64,000 nucleotides of DNA from Collimonas sp. OK412 (GCF_900112135.1 NZ_FOLC01000025.1:1-64000), one strand, 5' to 3'; shown: positions 25,917-34,762, numbered from the stretch's first letter. The notes: a model not told the origin generated them from the sequence alone. Program-made: numbers and translations.

Positions 25917-26243
25917 TCAGGATGGATCGATATCGTCAGGAATTTCCAGGGTCATTATCGCCGAACTCAGGCATTTGCCGTGGGCGTCCAGCGCCAGGGA
26001 GCGCGTGACGCCGCCGCCCAGGGCGCGCTGCATGACAAAGTTGAATGCGCCCAGGCTTGGCAGCGCATAGCGCACCACCTCGCCATGCACGATGCCGGTG
26101 AAATGCGCCTTGACGCGTTCCGGCGTCAGGTATTTTTCCAGCAGCGCATAGTCTTGTGCGCGGTAGGCGATCACCGACAGGTTGGAGATGTCGCCTTTGT
26201 CGCCGGCGCGGGAATGGGCAAGCTCGCGTAGTTGCATTTTCAT
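25917..26243 (-). CDS. AtuA C-terminal (ferredoxin-fold-like) domain protein
   Basis: This 108-residue protein carries the motif HSRAGDKGDISNLSVIAY at its N-terminus and the segment LPSLGAFNFVMQRALGGGV, both characteristic of the small domain that accompanies AtuA/DUF1446 proteins, either fused or as a separate gene. Here it is separate and starts two bases after the atuA-like stop, so the two are almost certainly translated together. Start at ATG 26243; a second ATG two codons later is possible. Biochemical role unknown. Confidence 0.85.
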   Translation of the reverse strand: MKMQLRELAHSRAGDKGDISNLSVIAYRAQDYALLEKYLTPERVKAHFTGIVHGEVVRYALPSLGAFNFVMQRALGGGVTRSLALDAHGKCLSSAIMTLEIPDDIDPS

Positions 26244-26245
26244 CC

Positions 26246-27574
26246 TCAATCGAAATGGACGGTGGTTGACACCTGCTCGCGTGGCAGCAGGCAAGACTGC
26301 ACCGCAACCACTTCCTTCGCCGTCTTGGTGACGCCGCCGCCGGCCGCCGGCCCGCAGGTGTACAGTGTCTCGACCTCATTGCCGATGCGGATCGCTTCGC
26401 CTATGCTGCCGCTGCGGGCGCTGACGCGGAGCCGCACTTCATACGGTTCGCCCGGTTGCGCCGACAAGGCGGCGCCGTGGATTGCGTCCACGCCCAGCAG
26501 GTCATAGCGGATTTCATCGAACGCCACGGCGCTGAGCTGCAGCCGTTCGGCGACGATGGCTTGCGCCAGCCTGCCGCGCGCCAGCGCACCCGGCCCGGCA
26601 TAGGAAATCTGTCCTTCGCCGATGTAGCTGTCGATATAACCTATCGATACTTTCAGGGTGTCCGGCCTGGCGCGGCCGGTGGCGCCTTGCACCAGCACCC
26701 GGTCGGGGCCGATTTCCTGCACCGTCGCCGCCGAAAAATCGGCCACCACGTCCGGCGTCAGGTAACTGGCGGGATCGTGTATTTCGTACAGCAGCTGTTC
26801 CTTGCAGGTGGCCGGCGTTACCTGGCCGCCGGAGCCGGCAACCTTGGTGATCACGACCGAACCGTCTTCCGCCACCTCGCCGATCGGGAAACCCAGGCGC
26901 GCCAGCCCCGCCACGTCTTTGTAGCCCGGATCGGCGAAATAACCGCCGCTGACCTGGCCCGCGCATTCCAGCAAGTGCCCGGCCAGCGTACCCTGGCCGA
27001 GGCGGTGCCAGTCGTCCATGGCCCAGCCGAACTCGTGGATCAAGGGCGCCAGGAACAGCGCCGGGTCGGCCACGCGGCCGGTGATGATGACGTCGGCGCC
27101 CTGCGCCAGCGCTTCCACCAGCGGCGCGGCGCCGATATAGGCGTTGGCCGACAGCAGCCTGTCGCCCAGGCTGTTGACGGCGATATCCTGGTCGCTGATG
27201 TAGTCGCCCGCTTTCAGGGTGTCCAGCACATCGTCGCCGGTCACCGCAGCCACTTTCAGCTTGAGGTTCATGCTTTGCGCAATCTGCCTGACTGTGGCGG
27301 CGGCGGCCAGCGGATTGGCCGCGCCCATGTTGGTGATGATCTTGATTTTCTTGGCGCTGCAGATGGCCAGCACCGCCCGCATCCGCTCCGCCAGCAGCGG
27401 ATCGAAGCCGAGTGCGGGATCTTTCATCCGGCTCTGCTGGGCGATGGCGATGGTGCGCTCGGCCAGGCACTCGAACACCAGGTAGTCGATTTCGCCTTTT
27501 TCAGCCAGTTCTATGGCGGGTTCGATACGGTCGCCGGAGTAGCCGGCGCCGGCGCCGATGCGGATATGTCTCAT
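26246..27574 (-). CDS. AtuA-family (DUF1446) protein
   Basis: The 442-residue product begins IRIGAGAGYSGDRIEPAIEL and contains ITNMGAANPLAAA and VIITGRVADPALFLAP, hallmarks of the acyclic terpene utilisation AtuA family. Proteins of this family are found in acyl-CoA catabolic clusters; their reaction is not well defined. Here it lies between a CitMHS transporter and its own small domain and an M20 peptidase, with no acyl-CoA carboxylase or dehydrogenase genes nearby, so the pathway differs from terpene degradation. A GAGGAAA ribosome site precedes the ATG. Confidence 0.9.
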   Translation of the reverse strand: MRHIRIGAGAGYSGDRIEPAIELAEKGEIDYLVFECLAERTIAIAQQSRMKDPALGFDPLLAERMRAVLAICSAKKIKIITNMGAANPLAAAATVRQIAQSMNLKLKVAAVTGDDVLDTLKAGDYISDQDIAVNSLGDRLLSANAYIGAAPLVEALAQGADVIITGRVADPALFLAPLIHEFGWAMDDWHRLGQGTLAGHLLECAGQVSGGYFADPGYKDVAGLARLGFPIGEVAEDGSVVITKVAGSGGQVTPATCKEQLLYEIHDPASYLTPDVVADFSAATVQEIGPDRVLVQGATGRARPDTLKVSIGYIDSYIGEGQISYAGPGALARGRLAQAIVAERLQLSAVAFDEIRYDLLGVDAIHGAALSAQPGEPYEVRLRVSARSGSIGEAIRIGNEVETLYTCGPAAGGGVTKTAKEVVAVQSCLLPREQVSTTVHFD

Positions 27575-27601
27575 GCTGGTTTCCTCAAGCTGTATGCGTC
27601 C

Positions 27602-28900
27602 TCATAAAGGGAAGACGCCGATCGCGACACAGGTGATCGTCATGATGACCGAGGCCGCGAACAGGTATTTGAACGTGTATTTCTGGTGGTCGGCGAGATC
27701 GATGCCGGCCAGACCCGCCACCAGGAAGGTGGCAGGCGTCAACGGGCTGACCGGGAAGCCGGTAGTCATCTGGCCCAGCAGCGCGGCCTGCGCCACGTGC
27801 AGCGGTTGCACGCCCAGCATATGGCCGACTTCGGCGATCACCGGCAGCACGCCGAAGTAGAAAGAGTCGGGATCGAACAGCATGGACAGCGGCATCGACA
27901 GCAGCCCGAGCACTACCGGGATATGCGAGGCCATCGAGGGCGGCACCAGGCCGACCGCCATCTTGGCCATGGCGCTCAGCATCCCGGATTTGCTCATGAT
28001 GCCGGTGAACACGCCGGCGGCGAACAGGATGCTGGCCATCAGCAGGGCCGCCTTGGCGTGGGCATCGATGCGGGCGCGCTGCATGTCGGCATTGCGGTAA
28101 TTGACCATCAGCGCCAGCACCACGCCGATCATGAACATCACCACCGGATCGATTTTGCCGCTGATCATCACGCCCAGAACAAAAACGGTCAGCACGATAT
28201 TGATCCAGAAATTCTGCGGACGGCGTATGCTTTTTTCCGCCTCGGACAATGCATGCGTATGGACGAAACCGGACGGCGCGTCCTTGGCCAGGCCGAGCCG
28301 CCGTTCCTCTTTCAGGCCGAGGTAGTAGGCCACCGAAAAAACGAATACCAGGCCGACCACCTGCACCGGGATCAAGGGCGTGAAAATCTCGCTGACCGGA
28401 ATATGCAAGGCGGCGGAAGCGCGGATCATGGGGCCGGTCCATGGCAGGAAATTGACGCCGGCCGCCAGCGATGCGACGCAGGCCAGGATGCGCTTGTCGA
28501 TGCCGAGCCGCGTGTACAGCGGCAGCATGGCGGGAATCGTCACCAGGAAGGTGACCGCGCCCGAACCGTCGAGGTGGATCAGCAGCGCCAGCAGCGCGGT
28601 GCCGGGCACGATGCGGGTAGGGCGGCTGCCGACGATGCGCAGGATGGCGGAGATGATCGGATCGAGCATGCCGGCATCGGTGACGATGCCGAAGAACAGG
28701 ATCGCGAACACGAACATGCCGGCCACCGGCGCAATGCCGGTGATGCCGGAGACGATGAATTTGGAGGTCTCCAGGCCAAAGCCGCCGACCAGGGCGGCGA
28801 TGATGGGGATTGCGATAAGCGCCACCAGGGGCGACATTTTTTTTGTCAGGATCGCCGCCAGCAGGGTGACGATGGTAATGAAGCCGAGTAATGCCAGCAT
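27602..28900 (-). CDS. CitMHS-family citrate/organic-acid transporter
   Basis: The 432-residue membrane protein has about twelve hydrophobic segments and CitMHS-like text: LALLGFITIVTLLAAILTKK at the start, LIHLDGSGAVTFLVTIPAML, AAGVNFLPWTGPM, and DPDSFYFGVLPVI. Known members carry metal-citrate complexes with protons. First gene of the operon and divergent from lysR, 137 bp away, so its expression is probably controlled by that regulator in response to its substrate. A GGATAGGAGA ribosome site precedes the ATG. Confidence 0.9.
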   Translation of the reverse strand: MLALLGFITIVTLLAAILTKKMSPLVALIAIPIIAALVGGFGLETSKFIVSGITGIAPVAGMFVFAILFFGIVTDAGMLDPIISAILRIVGSRPTRIVPGTALLALLIHLDGSGAVTFLVTIPAMLPLYTRLGIDKRILACVASLAAGVNFLPWTGPMIRASAALHIPVSEIFTPLIPVQVVGLVFVFSVAYYLGLKEERRLGLAKDAPSGFVHTHALSEAEKSIRRPQNFWINIVLTVFVLGVMISGKIDPVVMFMIGVVLALMVNYRNADMQRARIDAHAKAALLMASILFAAGVFTGIMSKSGMLSAMAKMAVGLVPPSMASHIPVVLGLLSMPLSMLFDPDSFYFGVLPVIAEVGHMLGVQPLHVAQAALLGQMTTGFPVSPLTPATFLVAGLAGIDLADHQKYTFKYLFAASVIMTITCVAIGVFPL

Positions 28901-29037
28901 GTTGTCTGTCTCCTATCCCTTGGATATTTTTATGGGAATACTTGTTATTGCTCTTGTTTTAAGCGCATTCTGGGAGCTGTGGTTTGTGCTGTAAAATGAA
29001 TTTTTTCGATAGATTGATCGTTAAAACGGATTAATCG

Positions 29038-29961
29038 ATGAAACTCAATATCTCCACCCGCTCGCTGCACGCCTTCCTGGCGCTGCAGGAATGCAAGCAT
29101 TTCACTCACGCTGCGGAGCGCTGCTTCATGTCGCAATCGGCGTTCAGCGTCATGATCCAGAAACTGGAAGTGGCGGTGGGCGCCAAGCTGTTCGAGCGCG
29201 ATACGCGCAACGTCACCCTGACCGCCGAGGGTGAACTGTTCGCGGAAGTGGCGCGTTCGCTGGTCGGCGATATCGAATCGGCATTCGCCGACATGAGCGA
29301 CTACGTCGCCAGGCGTAAAGGCCGGGTGGCGATCGCCGCGCTGCCGTCGCTGGCGGCGAACGGCTTGCCGGCGGTGATTGCCGAATACAAGCGGGCTTAT
29401 CCGGGGATTACGGTGCAGCTGTTCGACGCCTTGTCGGATCAGTGCCTGGCCATGCTGCGCCAGGGCAAGGCCGATATTGCCTTGACCGCGCCCGGTTCGG
29501 GCCTGACCGAGTTCGATACCAAGACCTTGTGCAGCGATCCGTTTTACCTGGTGTGCCGCCAGGACCATGCGCTGGCCGGCAAGCGCCGCATCCGCCTGCC
29601 AGACCTGGGCGGCTGCGAGCTGATACACCTGGCGCGTTCGACCAGCGTGCGCCAGCATGTCGAGCTATTGTTGCGCGGCATTCCGGTGATGAATTCGGGG
29701 CTGGAAGTGGAGCATCTGGCGACGGTGGCGGGCTTGATCGAATCCGGCCTGGGCGTCAGCATCGTGCCGGAGCTGACCTTGTTCCAGTTCCGCCACATGG
29801 ACCTGGTCAGCATCCCGATCGATGCGCAGGACATCGTGCGGCCTATCCTGATCGTGAAAAAGAAAGAGCGCTCTCTTTCAATTGCGGCGCAGGGCATGTC
29901 GGAACTGATTGAAAAGCGGCTGCACAATATCGGCAGCCGCGCGGCGGGCCGGCGGCGTTAG
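29038..29961 (+). CDS. LysR-family transcriptional regulator, divergent from the CitMHS operon
   Basis: The 307-residue protein has the LysR winged HTH (about 8-66; LHAFLALQECKHFTHAAERCFMSQSAFSVMIQKLE) and a periplasmic-binding-like effector domain (about 92-298). It is transcribed away from the transporter gene across 137 bp. The typical arrangement suggests it activates the CitMHS-atuA operon and represses itself. AT-rich near-palindromic text around GATTGATCG and GGATTAATCG (about 29012-29037) lies just before its start and could be an operator. Its 3' end overlaps the convergent lepB-like gene by four bases. Confidence 0.9.
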   Translation: MKLNISTRSLHAFLALQECKHFTHAAERCFMSQSAFSVMIQKLEVAVGAKLFERDTRNVTLTAEGELFAEVARSLVGDIESAFADMSDYVARRKGRVAIAALPSLAANGLPAVIAEYKRAYPGITVQLFDALSDQCLAMLRQGKADIALTAPGSGLTEFDTKTLCSDPFYLVCRQDHALAGKRRIRLPDLGGCELIHLARSTSVRQHVELLLRGIPVMNSGLEVEHLATVAGLIESGLGVSIVPELTLFQFRHMDLVSIPIDAQDIVRPILIVKKKERSLSIAAQGMSELIEKRLHNIGSRAAGRRR

Positions 29962-30626
29962 TGCAGCTGCATGCCGAAGCGTTCGGTCCTCGGCATCCAG
30001 TTACCCTTGATGTCGGCCGACACCAGCACCCGTTCGGCGCGCCCGATCAGCAGCTCGCGCGGCACGAAACCGAAATGGCGGTAGTCGCCGCTGTTGTCGC
30101 GGTTATCGCCCAGCATCATGTAGTGGTCCTGCGGCACCGTGATCGGGCCGAAATTGCGCTCGGCGTTGACTTGCGGCAGCAGCTGGATGCGATGCTGTTC
30201 CGTTCCCATCTTTTCATTCAGGCGCAAGGCCACCAGGGCGCCGCCATGCTCCAGCGGTTCGGGCGCGCTGCCCAGCATGGCGTAGCTGGCTTGCTGGCCG
30301 TTGATGATCATCTTTTCATCGCGCATCTCGACAATGTCGCCGGGCAGGGCGATCACGCGCTTGATGAGCCGGGTGTCGTCCAGCGGTGAAAAGAAGGTGA
30401 CGATATCGCCGCGCTTCGGTTCGCCGAGGCGGCTGAGGACGATGTTGGTGAGCGGGACTTTCAGGTTGAATGCGAGGCGGTTGACGAACACCACATCGCC
30501 TTCCAGCAGGTTAGGGCGCATGGAACCGGAAGGGATCGGATTCCAGTCGGCGACCGCGGTGCGGAAAATCCCGAAAAGAAAAAGGAACAGCAGGAATCCC
30601 TTGTTGAGACGAATCCAGTTTTTCAT
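29958..30626 (-). CDS. lepB: signal peptidase I (LepB-type), probable second copy
   Basis: The 222-residue membrane serine protease removes signal peptides from exported proteins. It has one N-terminal membrane helix (about 10-26) rather than two, catalytic S35 in PSGSMRPNL, and general base K89 in LIKRVIALPGD. The late box GDNRDNSGDYRHFGFV is also present. The usual housekeeping lepB lies with lepA and rnc, which are absent, so this is probably an additional signal peptidase. It converges on lysR with a four-base overlap and has no obvious client in the cluster. Confidence 0.93.
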   Translation of the reverse strand: MKNWIRLNKGFLLFLFLFGIFRTAVADWNPIPSGSMRPNLLEGDVVFVNRLAFNLKVPLTNIVLSRLGEPKRGDIVTFFSPLDDTRLIKRVIALPGDIVEMRDEKMIINGQQASYAMLGSAPEPLEHGGALVALRLNEKMGTEQHRIQLLPQVNAERNFGPITVPQDHYMMLGDNRDNSGDYRHFGFVPRELLIGRAERVLVSADIKGNWMPRTERFGMQLH

Positions 30627-30746
30627 TTCACTCCGCCTTTTAGTGACAACCCATGCCCATCAGCTAACGTACCCAATCCCGCAATCCGCACAGTATGCCA
30701 CTTATTCCCCCGGCCATATTTCCCCACCCCCAACCTTGCCAGCCAG

Positions 30747-30806
30747 TTAATTAGGGTCAGAGTCAAATTGTTGAGCGGTCAACAATTTGACTCTGAGCCT
30801 AATTAA
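30747..30806. repeat. REP-like palindrome, third locus of the TTAGGGTCAGAGTC element
   Basis: Two 28-bp arms (30747-30774 and 30779-30806) are inverted copies with one mismatch, separated by a four-base loop. The arm core TTAGGGTCAGAGTCAAA is the element seen at 22.5 and 23.3 kb. It lies between the stop of the isochorismatase-like gene and the start of the signal peptidase, both on the minus strand, where it could act as a transcription terminator or mRNA-stabilising hairpin. Confidence 0.8.
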
Positions 30807-30819
30807 TAAGCGTGGTGGT

Positions 30820-31431
30820 TTAGGCTACGGGTAACTGCAGGATCTGGGCGGTTGTCATGATGTCGCCGAAGGTGTCGGCGATGGTTGCCAGCGATGCGCG
30901 GTGGAGAGCGGCGTGCGGCAGGACGGCGCCGTCGGCGGCGTCGAGGTCGCGGGTGGCGCAGGCGTCTTCGGCTACCAGCACCTGGTAACCGAGGGGCACT
31001 GCGTCGCGTGCGGCGCCGGCTACGCAGGCGTGGGTCATCAGGCCGCTGATGATCAGGGTATTGATGCCGGCTGCCTTGAGGCGGCTGTCGATGTCGGTGG
31101 TCGGGAACACGCTGACCGACGATTTTTGCAGCACGGTGTGGTGCGCGGCGGGCTGCAGTTCGTCATGGAATTGCAGGGTGGTCCCGCCTTCGGCAAAAAT
31201 CGGCGTGCCTGCCGGCGTGACATGCTGGACATGGAATACCGGGATGCCTGCCCGGTCGGCGAAGGCCGTAAGGCGTTGGGCGTTGCCGAGTGCGCGCGCG
31301 CCGTCGGGAATCGGCATCTTGCCGCTGAAGTATTCGTTTTGAAAGTCGATCACCAGCAGCGCGGTGCTGGCGGCTTCTATCTTGGCCGGTGCGGTTGCGC
31401 CGGCGATGGCGCGGATGGTTGGGTGGTGCAT
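30820..31431 (-). CDS. isochorismatase-like cysteine hydrolase
   Basis: The 203-residue enzyme carries the isochorismatase/nicotinamidase fold: D29 in LVIDFQNEYF, a Lys in VLQKSSVSVF, and the nucleophile Cys in ISGLMTHACVAGAARDA, preceded by the usual cis-peptide region. Such hydrolases act on amides, ureides or isochorismate; the substrate is not determined by these motifs. It is divergent from an FtrA-like regulator with a DJ-1-type domain, a pairing common for stress or catabolic hydrolases of this family. A REP-like hairpin follows its stop. Confidence 0.88.
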   Translation of the reverse strand: MHHPTIRAIAGATAPAKIEAASTALLVIDFQNEYFSGKMPIPDGARALGNAQRLTAFADRAGIPVFHVQHVTPAGTPIFAEGGTTLQFHDELQPAAHHTVLQKSSVSVFPTTDIDSRLKAAGINTLIISGLMTHACVAGAARDAVPLGYQVLVAEDACATRDLDAADGAVLPHAALHRASLATIADTFGDIMTTAQILQLPVA

Positions 31432-31588
31432 CTTGGAACTCCTGTGTGAATGGGCAGGATGGACGCCAATCGCTCATCCCTGCCTTTCCCCTGGCTCTCT
31501 GCAGCGAGCGTTGGAACAGGACGAAGTATCGGGTTTCAGGGTAATCGGCGAAAGTGTCCCGATAGACATAATGTGATAGGATCGGGCC

Positions 31589-32581
31589 ATGTTGAAATTG
31601 GCCCAGAATTCCGCAACTGCTCCCGAGAAAATGCATACCGTGGCGGTGATCGCTTTCGAGGGCATCAGTCCTTTCCACCTGTCCGTGCCGTGCATGGTGT
31701 TCGGCGACGACCTGGCCAGGTTGGGCGTGCCGCGCTACCGCTTGCTGATATGCGGCGAGAAGGCGGGCCTGATTGCAACCATGTCGGGATTCGATATCGA
31801 TGTGCGGCATGACCTGTCCGCGCTGGTGGAAGCCGACACCGTGATCGTGCCGGCCTGGCGCGATCCCGACGAGCGTCCGCCTGAAGCCTTGCTGCAGGCA
31901 TTGCGCCAGGCGCACTTGCGCGGCGCCAGGGTGGTCGGTTTGTGCCTGGGGGCGTTTGTACTGGCCGAAGCCGGTTTGCTGGATGGCCGGGCGGCATCCA
32001 CCCACTGGGTGTGGGCCGAGGATTTTGCCCGCAAGTACCCACGCGTCAAGCTGGACCAGAAAGTACTGTACGTCGACGATGGCGATATCCTGACCTCGGC
32101 CGGCACCGCGGCGGCGATCGATTGCTGCCTGCATCTGCTGCGCCGCGACCATGGCGCCGACGTGGCCAACCGTATCGCCCGGCGCATGGTGGTGGCGCCG
32201 CATCGCAATGGCGGCCAGGCGCAGTACATCGAACAACCGTTGCCGGCAAGCGGCGGCAGCGACCAGCTTACGGTTACCCTGGACTGGGCCATCGAACACC
32301 TGGAACAGCCGCTGTGCCTGGACCTGCTGGCTGCGAAGGCCGCCATGAGCCGGCGCAATTTCACCCGCCGCTTCAAGATGAAAACCGGGACCACGGTATC
32401 GCAATGGCTGCTCAACCATCGCCTGGCGTCGGCGCAACGGCTGCTGGAAACTTCCGACAAGGCGATAGACCGCATCGCCGAACTGGTCGGCTTCGGCTCC
32501 ACCGTGTCGCTGCGCCAGCATTTCACTGCCGCGTTCTCGGTTTCGCCCGCCGCCTACCGCAAACAATTCCGGCGCCAGTGA
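31589..32581 (+). CDS. GlxA/FtrA-family AraC-type transcriptional regulator
   Basis: The 330-residue protein has an N-terminal DJ-1/PfpI-like (class I glutamine amidotransferase-like) domain (about 15-190; VVGLCLGAFVLAEAGLLDGR with the nucleophile-elbow Cys). A C-terminal AraC double HTH follows (about 228-325; LDLLAAKAAMSRRNFTRRFK and RIAELVGFGSTVSLRQHF). Members activate divergent metabolic genes. It shares a short intergenic region with the isochorismatase-like gene, which is its likely target. ATG at 31589 is used; a second ATG (MHTVAVIAF) 14 codons in is an alternative closer to the usual start. Confidence 0.9.
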   Translation: MLKLAQNSATAPEKMHTVAVIAFEGISPFHLSVPCMVFGDDLARLGVPRYRLLICGEKAGLIATMSGFDIDVRHDLSALVEADTVIVPAWRDPDERPPEALLQALRQAHLRGARVVGLCLGAFVLAEAGLLDGRAASTHWVWAEDFARKYPRVKLDQKVLYVDDGDILTSAGTAAAIDCCLHLLRRDHGADVANRIARRMVVAPHRNGGQAQYIEQPLPASGGSDQLTVTLDWAIEHLEQPLCLDLLAAKAAMSRRNFTRRFKMKTGTTVSQWLLNHRLASAQRLLETSDKAIDRIAELVGFGSTVSLRQHFTAAFSVSPAAYRKQFRRQ

Positions 32582-32655
32582 GGCGCCGCGCTTTGTACTA
32601 TACAATTTGGCCTTCCTAGCCTCATCTACCTTCTATCAGCAGCGAAGCAATCCCA

Positions 32656-33171
32656 ATGACAGACAATTCCGCAGCAACCCCCGATGCCCACGATGAAACC
32701 GCCGCCGGCGACCGGCTGATCCAGGAGCCGCGCCTGTGGTGCGACGACGGCTGGACCGCGCGCATCATCAAGAACGACGATGACGACGGCTGGGCGGTAG
32801 CGATGATCAAGGACGGCGAACCGGAACCGGCGCTGATCGGGCCCTGGACCATGGGCCGCGACAAGAAGAATCCGAAACCGCTGGATGCCTCGGCTTTCAT
32901 CACGCTGGTCAAGACCGCCTCGGAGTTCGTGCGCCGGCACGAACAGCAGCTGCATGCCATGCTGCACAAGAGCATCGTGGTGGATGCCGCTGAAACAACG
33001 CTCAATGTCACGCTCGACATCGTTCCCGACGACGATTTTCCCTATGCTTTGCTGACCGCCCACGATGCCGACGGCGAACAGCTGGCGCAGGTGCGGGTAG
33101 CGGCGACTTTCAAGCTTAGCGAAAGCAGCGCCGGCGCCTGGGCGGCAAACGGATTCCGTACGCCGCATTGA
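32656..33171 (+). CDS. hypothetical protein, 171 aa, soluble and acidic
   Basis: No family is recognised. The product has no signal peptide or membrane helix, is rich in Asp and Glu, and contains patterned strand-like segments (RLIQEPRLWCDDGWTARIIKN, WAVAMIKDGEPEPALIGPWTMGRDKK). These suggest a small alpha/beta domain. Codon use is that of a native gene. It follows the regulator by 74 bp on the same strand and is followed by the secreted nuclease after 84 bp that include an AT-rich promoter-like stretch. Confidence 0.7.
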   Translation: MTDNSAATPDAHDETAAGDRLIQEPRLWCDDGWTARIIKNDDDDGWAVAMIKDGEPEPALIGPWTMGRDKKNPKPLDASAFITLVKTASEFVRRHEQQLHAMLHKSIVVDAAETTLNVTLDIVPDDDFPYALLTAHDADGEQLAQVRVAATFKLSESSAGAWAANGFRTPH

Positions 33172-33255
33172 TCGCATCGCAAAAAAATGAGGGATAGTGC
33201 TTGGTGCGGTTTAAGTTAAACCTTATACTGGGTATTTATACAGTTTTGGTGAGCA

Positions 33256-34170
33256 ATGCCGCACAAGCCATATCGTTTCCTGCTTCCCCTTTTACTTCTT
33301 GCTTCATCGGCTTTTGCCACAGATTGTCCCTCTCATTACGCCGCCGGCCGGGCGCCAGAAATCCTCAATGACAAGCTGGCGCGCCAGACCCAGGAATTGT
33401 GCTACCAGGCTTTCGCCGTCATGCATTCAGGGATCACGCGCACCCCGCTGTGGTCGGCCGAGCACCTGACGCGCAGCAATATCGACGCCGCCCGCACGCT
33501 GTCGCGCGAAAATTCCTTTCATCCCGAACCCGCCCTGCTGATCAGCGGCCGCGCCGAGCTGAAAGATTATGCGCGCTCCGGCTTCGACCGCGGCCACATG
33601 AGTCCCAACGGCGACATGGCGAACCGCACTTCGCAGTATGAAAGTTTCAGCCTGGCCAACATGATTCCGCAGAATCCGCAAAACAACCGCCATGTCTGGG
33701 CCGAAATCGAAAGCGCGGTGCGGCGGCTGGCGGAGAAAGACGGCGAGCTGTACGTGATTACCGGACCGGCCTTCCTCGGCCAGGACCTGCAAAAGATCGG
33801 CAATGTGCTGGTGCCGACTTATATCTACAAAGTGGTCTATAGTCCGAAGAGACAGCAGGCCGCCGCTTATTTCATCAAGAATGAAGATACGTCGCACTAC
33901 CAGGCCTTGTCGGTGACGCAGCTGGAAAACACGTTGCGTATCGACCTGCTGCCCGGCGTGCCGAAGCGCATCAAGGACGTGGCGATGCCGCTGCCGGGCG
34001 CTGGGGCCGGCCAGCACGGCGCCAGGAATGCGCCTGAAAAAAGAGAGGAACCGGCAGCACAGATCAAGAAAATAGAGGCGGATTTGTTAACCAGGCTGTT
34101 CAACGACGCCTTGAAAATGTTCCTGAATTTCATCACAAACCTGATCCATAAAGGATGGTCGCATGTCTAA
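33256..34170 (+). CDS. secreted DNA/RNA non-specific endonuclease (NucA/NUC1 family)
   Basis: The 304-residue protein has a signal peptide (about 1-22, ending SSAFA) and a betabetaalpha-metal nuclease domain with DRGH at 111-114 (catalytic H114) in FDRGHMSPNGDM. The metal-binding Asn lies in NMIPQNPQNNRHVW. Such enzymes degrade DNA and RNA without sequence preference. Beyond the domain (after about 245) lies a Pro/Ala and charged stretch and a hydrophobic-amphipathic C-terminal helix. The next gene overlaps its 3' end by eight bases. Secretion suggests nutrient scavenging, biofilm turnover or antagonism. Confidence 0.92.
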   Translation: MPHKPYRFLLPLLLLASSAFATDCPSHYAAGRAPEILNDKLARQTQELCYQAFAVMHSGITRTPLWSAEHLTRSNIDAARTLSRENSFHPEPALLISGRAELKDYARSGFDRGHMSPNGDMANRTSQYESFSLANMIPQNPQNNRHVWAEIESAVRRLAEKDGELYVITGPAFLGQDLQKIGNVLVPTYIYKVVYSPKRQQAAAYFIKNEDTSHYQALSVTQLENTLRIDLLPGVPKRIKDVAMPLPGAGAGQHGARNAPEKREEPAAQIKKIEADLLTRLFNDALKMFLNFITNLIHKGWSHV

Positions 34171-34408
34171 ATTTATCCCGTTCGCCGACGAAAGCGCAAC
34201 CCTCGCCATCGGCAAGCTGAACGTCGAGAATCGCCTGGACCGGGTCAGCCTGTTCGGCGATCTCGACCTGACCCTGGACCAGCGCGGGCTGGAGCAGGCC
34301 AAGACCCTGCAGTCGCTGCTGAACCAGGTAGTGGCGGAGCTGGAGTCGCGCACCTTGCCTGAGGTGCTGGCTGTGGCGCCGGTGGTGAAGGTCAGCAATC
34401 CTTTTTGA
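34163..34408 (+). CDS. 81-residue hypothetical protein overlapping the nuclease gene
   Basis: The small, mildly acidic protein (starts MSKFIPFADESATLAIGKL) has no signal peptide. It begins eight bases before the nuclease stop, so the two are almost certainly translated together. It contains alternating strand-like (RVSLFGDLDLTLDQRG) and helical (LEQAKTLQSLLNQVVAELES) segments. No family is recognised. A cytoplasmic inhibitor of the nuclease before export would fit this position, by analogy with nuclease-inhibitor pairs, but that is inference from context only. Confidence 0.65.
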   Translation: MSKFIPFADESATLAIGKLNVENRLDRVSLFGDLDLTLDQRGLEQAKTLQSLLNQVVAELESRTLPEVLAVAPVVKVSNPF

Positions 34409-34465
34409 ATACTTCGGATAGCAGCTTGCCATTTCATGGTGAGCTGTGCACCAAAGCTGATCACC

Positions 34466-34511
34466 GTTCTAAGTGTTGTCAGTACAGTTCCTTAGAACAG
34501 CCAGTACAGTT
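34466..34511. promoter_or_regulatory. operator-like palindrome and direct repeats in a 600-bp gene-free gap
   Basis: GTTCTAAG (34466-34473) and CTTAGAAC (34491-34498) form a perfect inverted repeat. CAGTACAGTT occurs twice (34480-34489 and 34502-34511), 22 bp apart, two helical turns. The nearest plus-strand gene is the binding-protein gene at 35011, some 500 bp away. TACAGT-type repeats are common in operators of MocR/GntR-type regulators, but none is next to it. The rest of the gap 34409-35010 shows no gene other than the short frame at 34763. Confidence 0.4.
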
Positions 34512-34762
34512 TTACATGTAATTCAAAAGTGTATCTAATATCTGCGCTGGTATTTCGCAATAATCAATCCATCCTGTTCCTTGCGGACGGTGCGCTGCCG
34601 TGAATGTCCTGTCTCGTCTTCGCTCTATCCGTTGTCGGCATCCTGCATGCAATGTGAGGCTGCATGGCGGGCGGTGAATACCGCGTATGGAAATATGCGA
34701 ACGCAAGAAGAAAATACAAAAAATATAAAGCAGCAAGCAGCAGTCAACCAGGAGGAGACACC

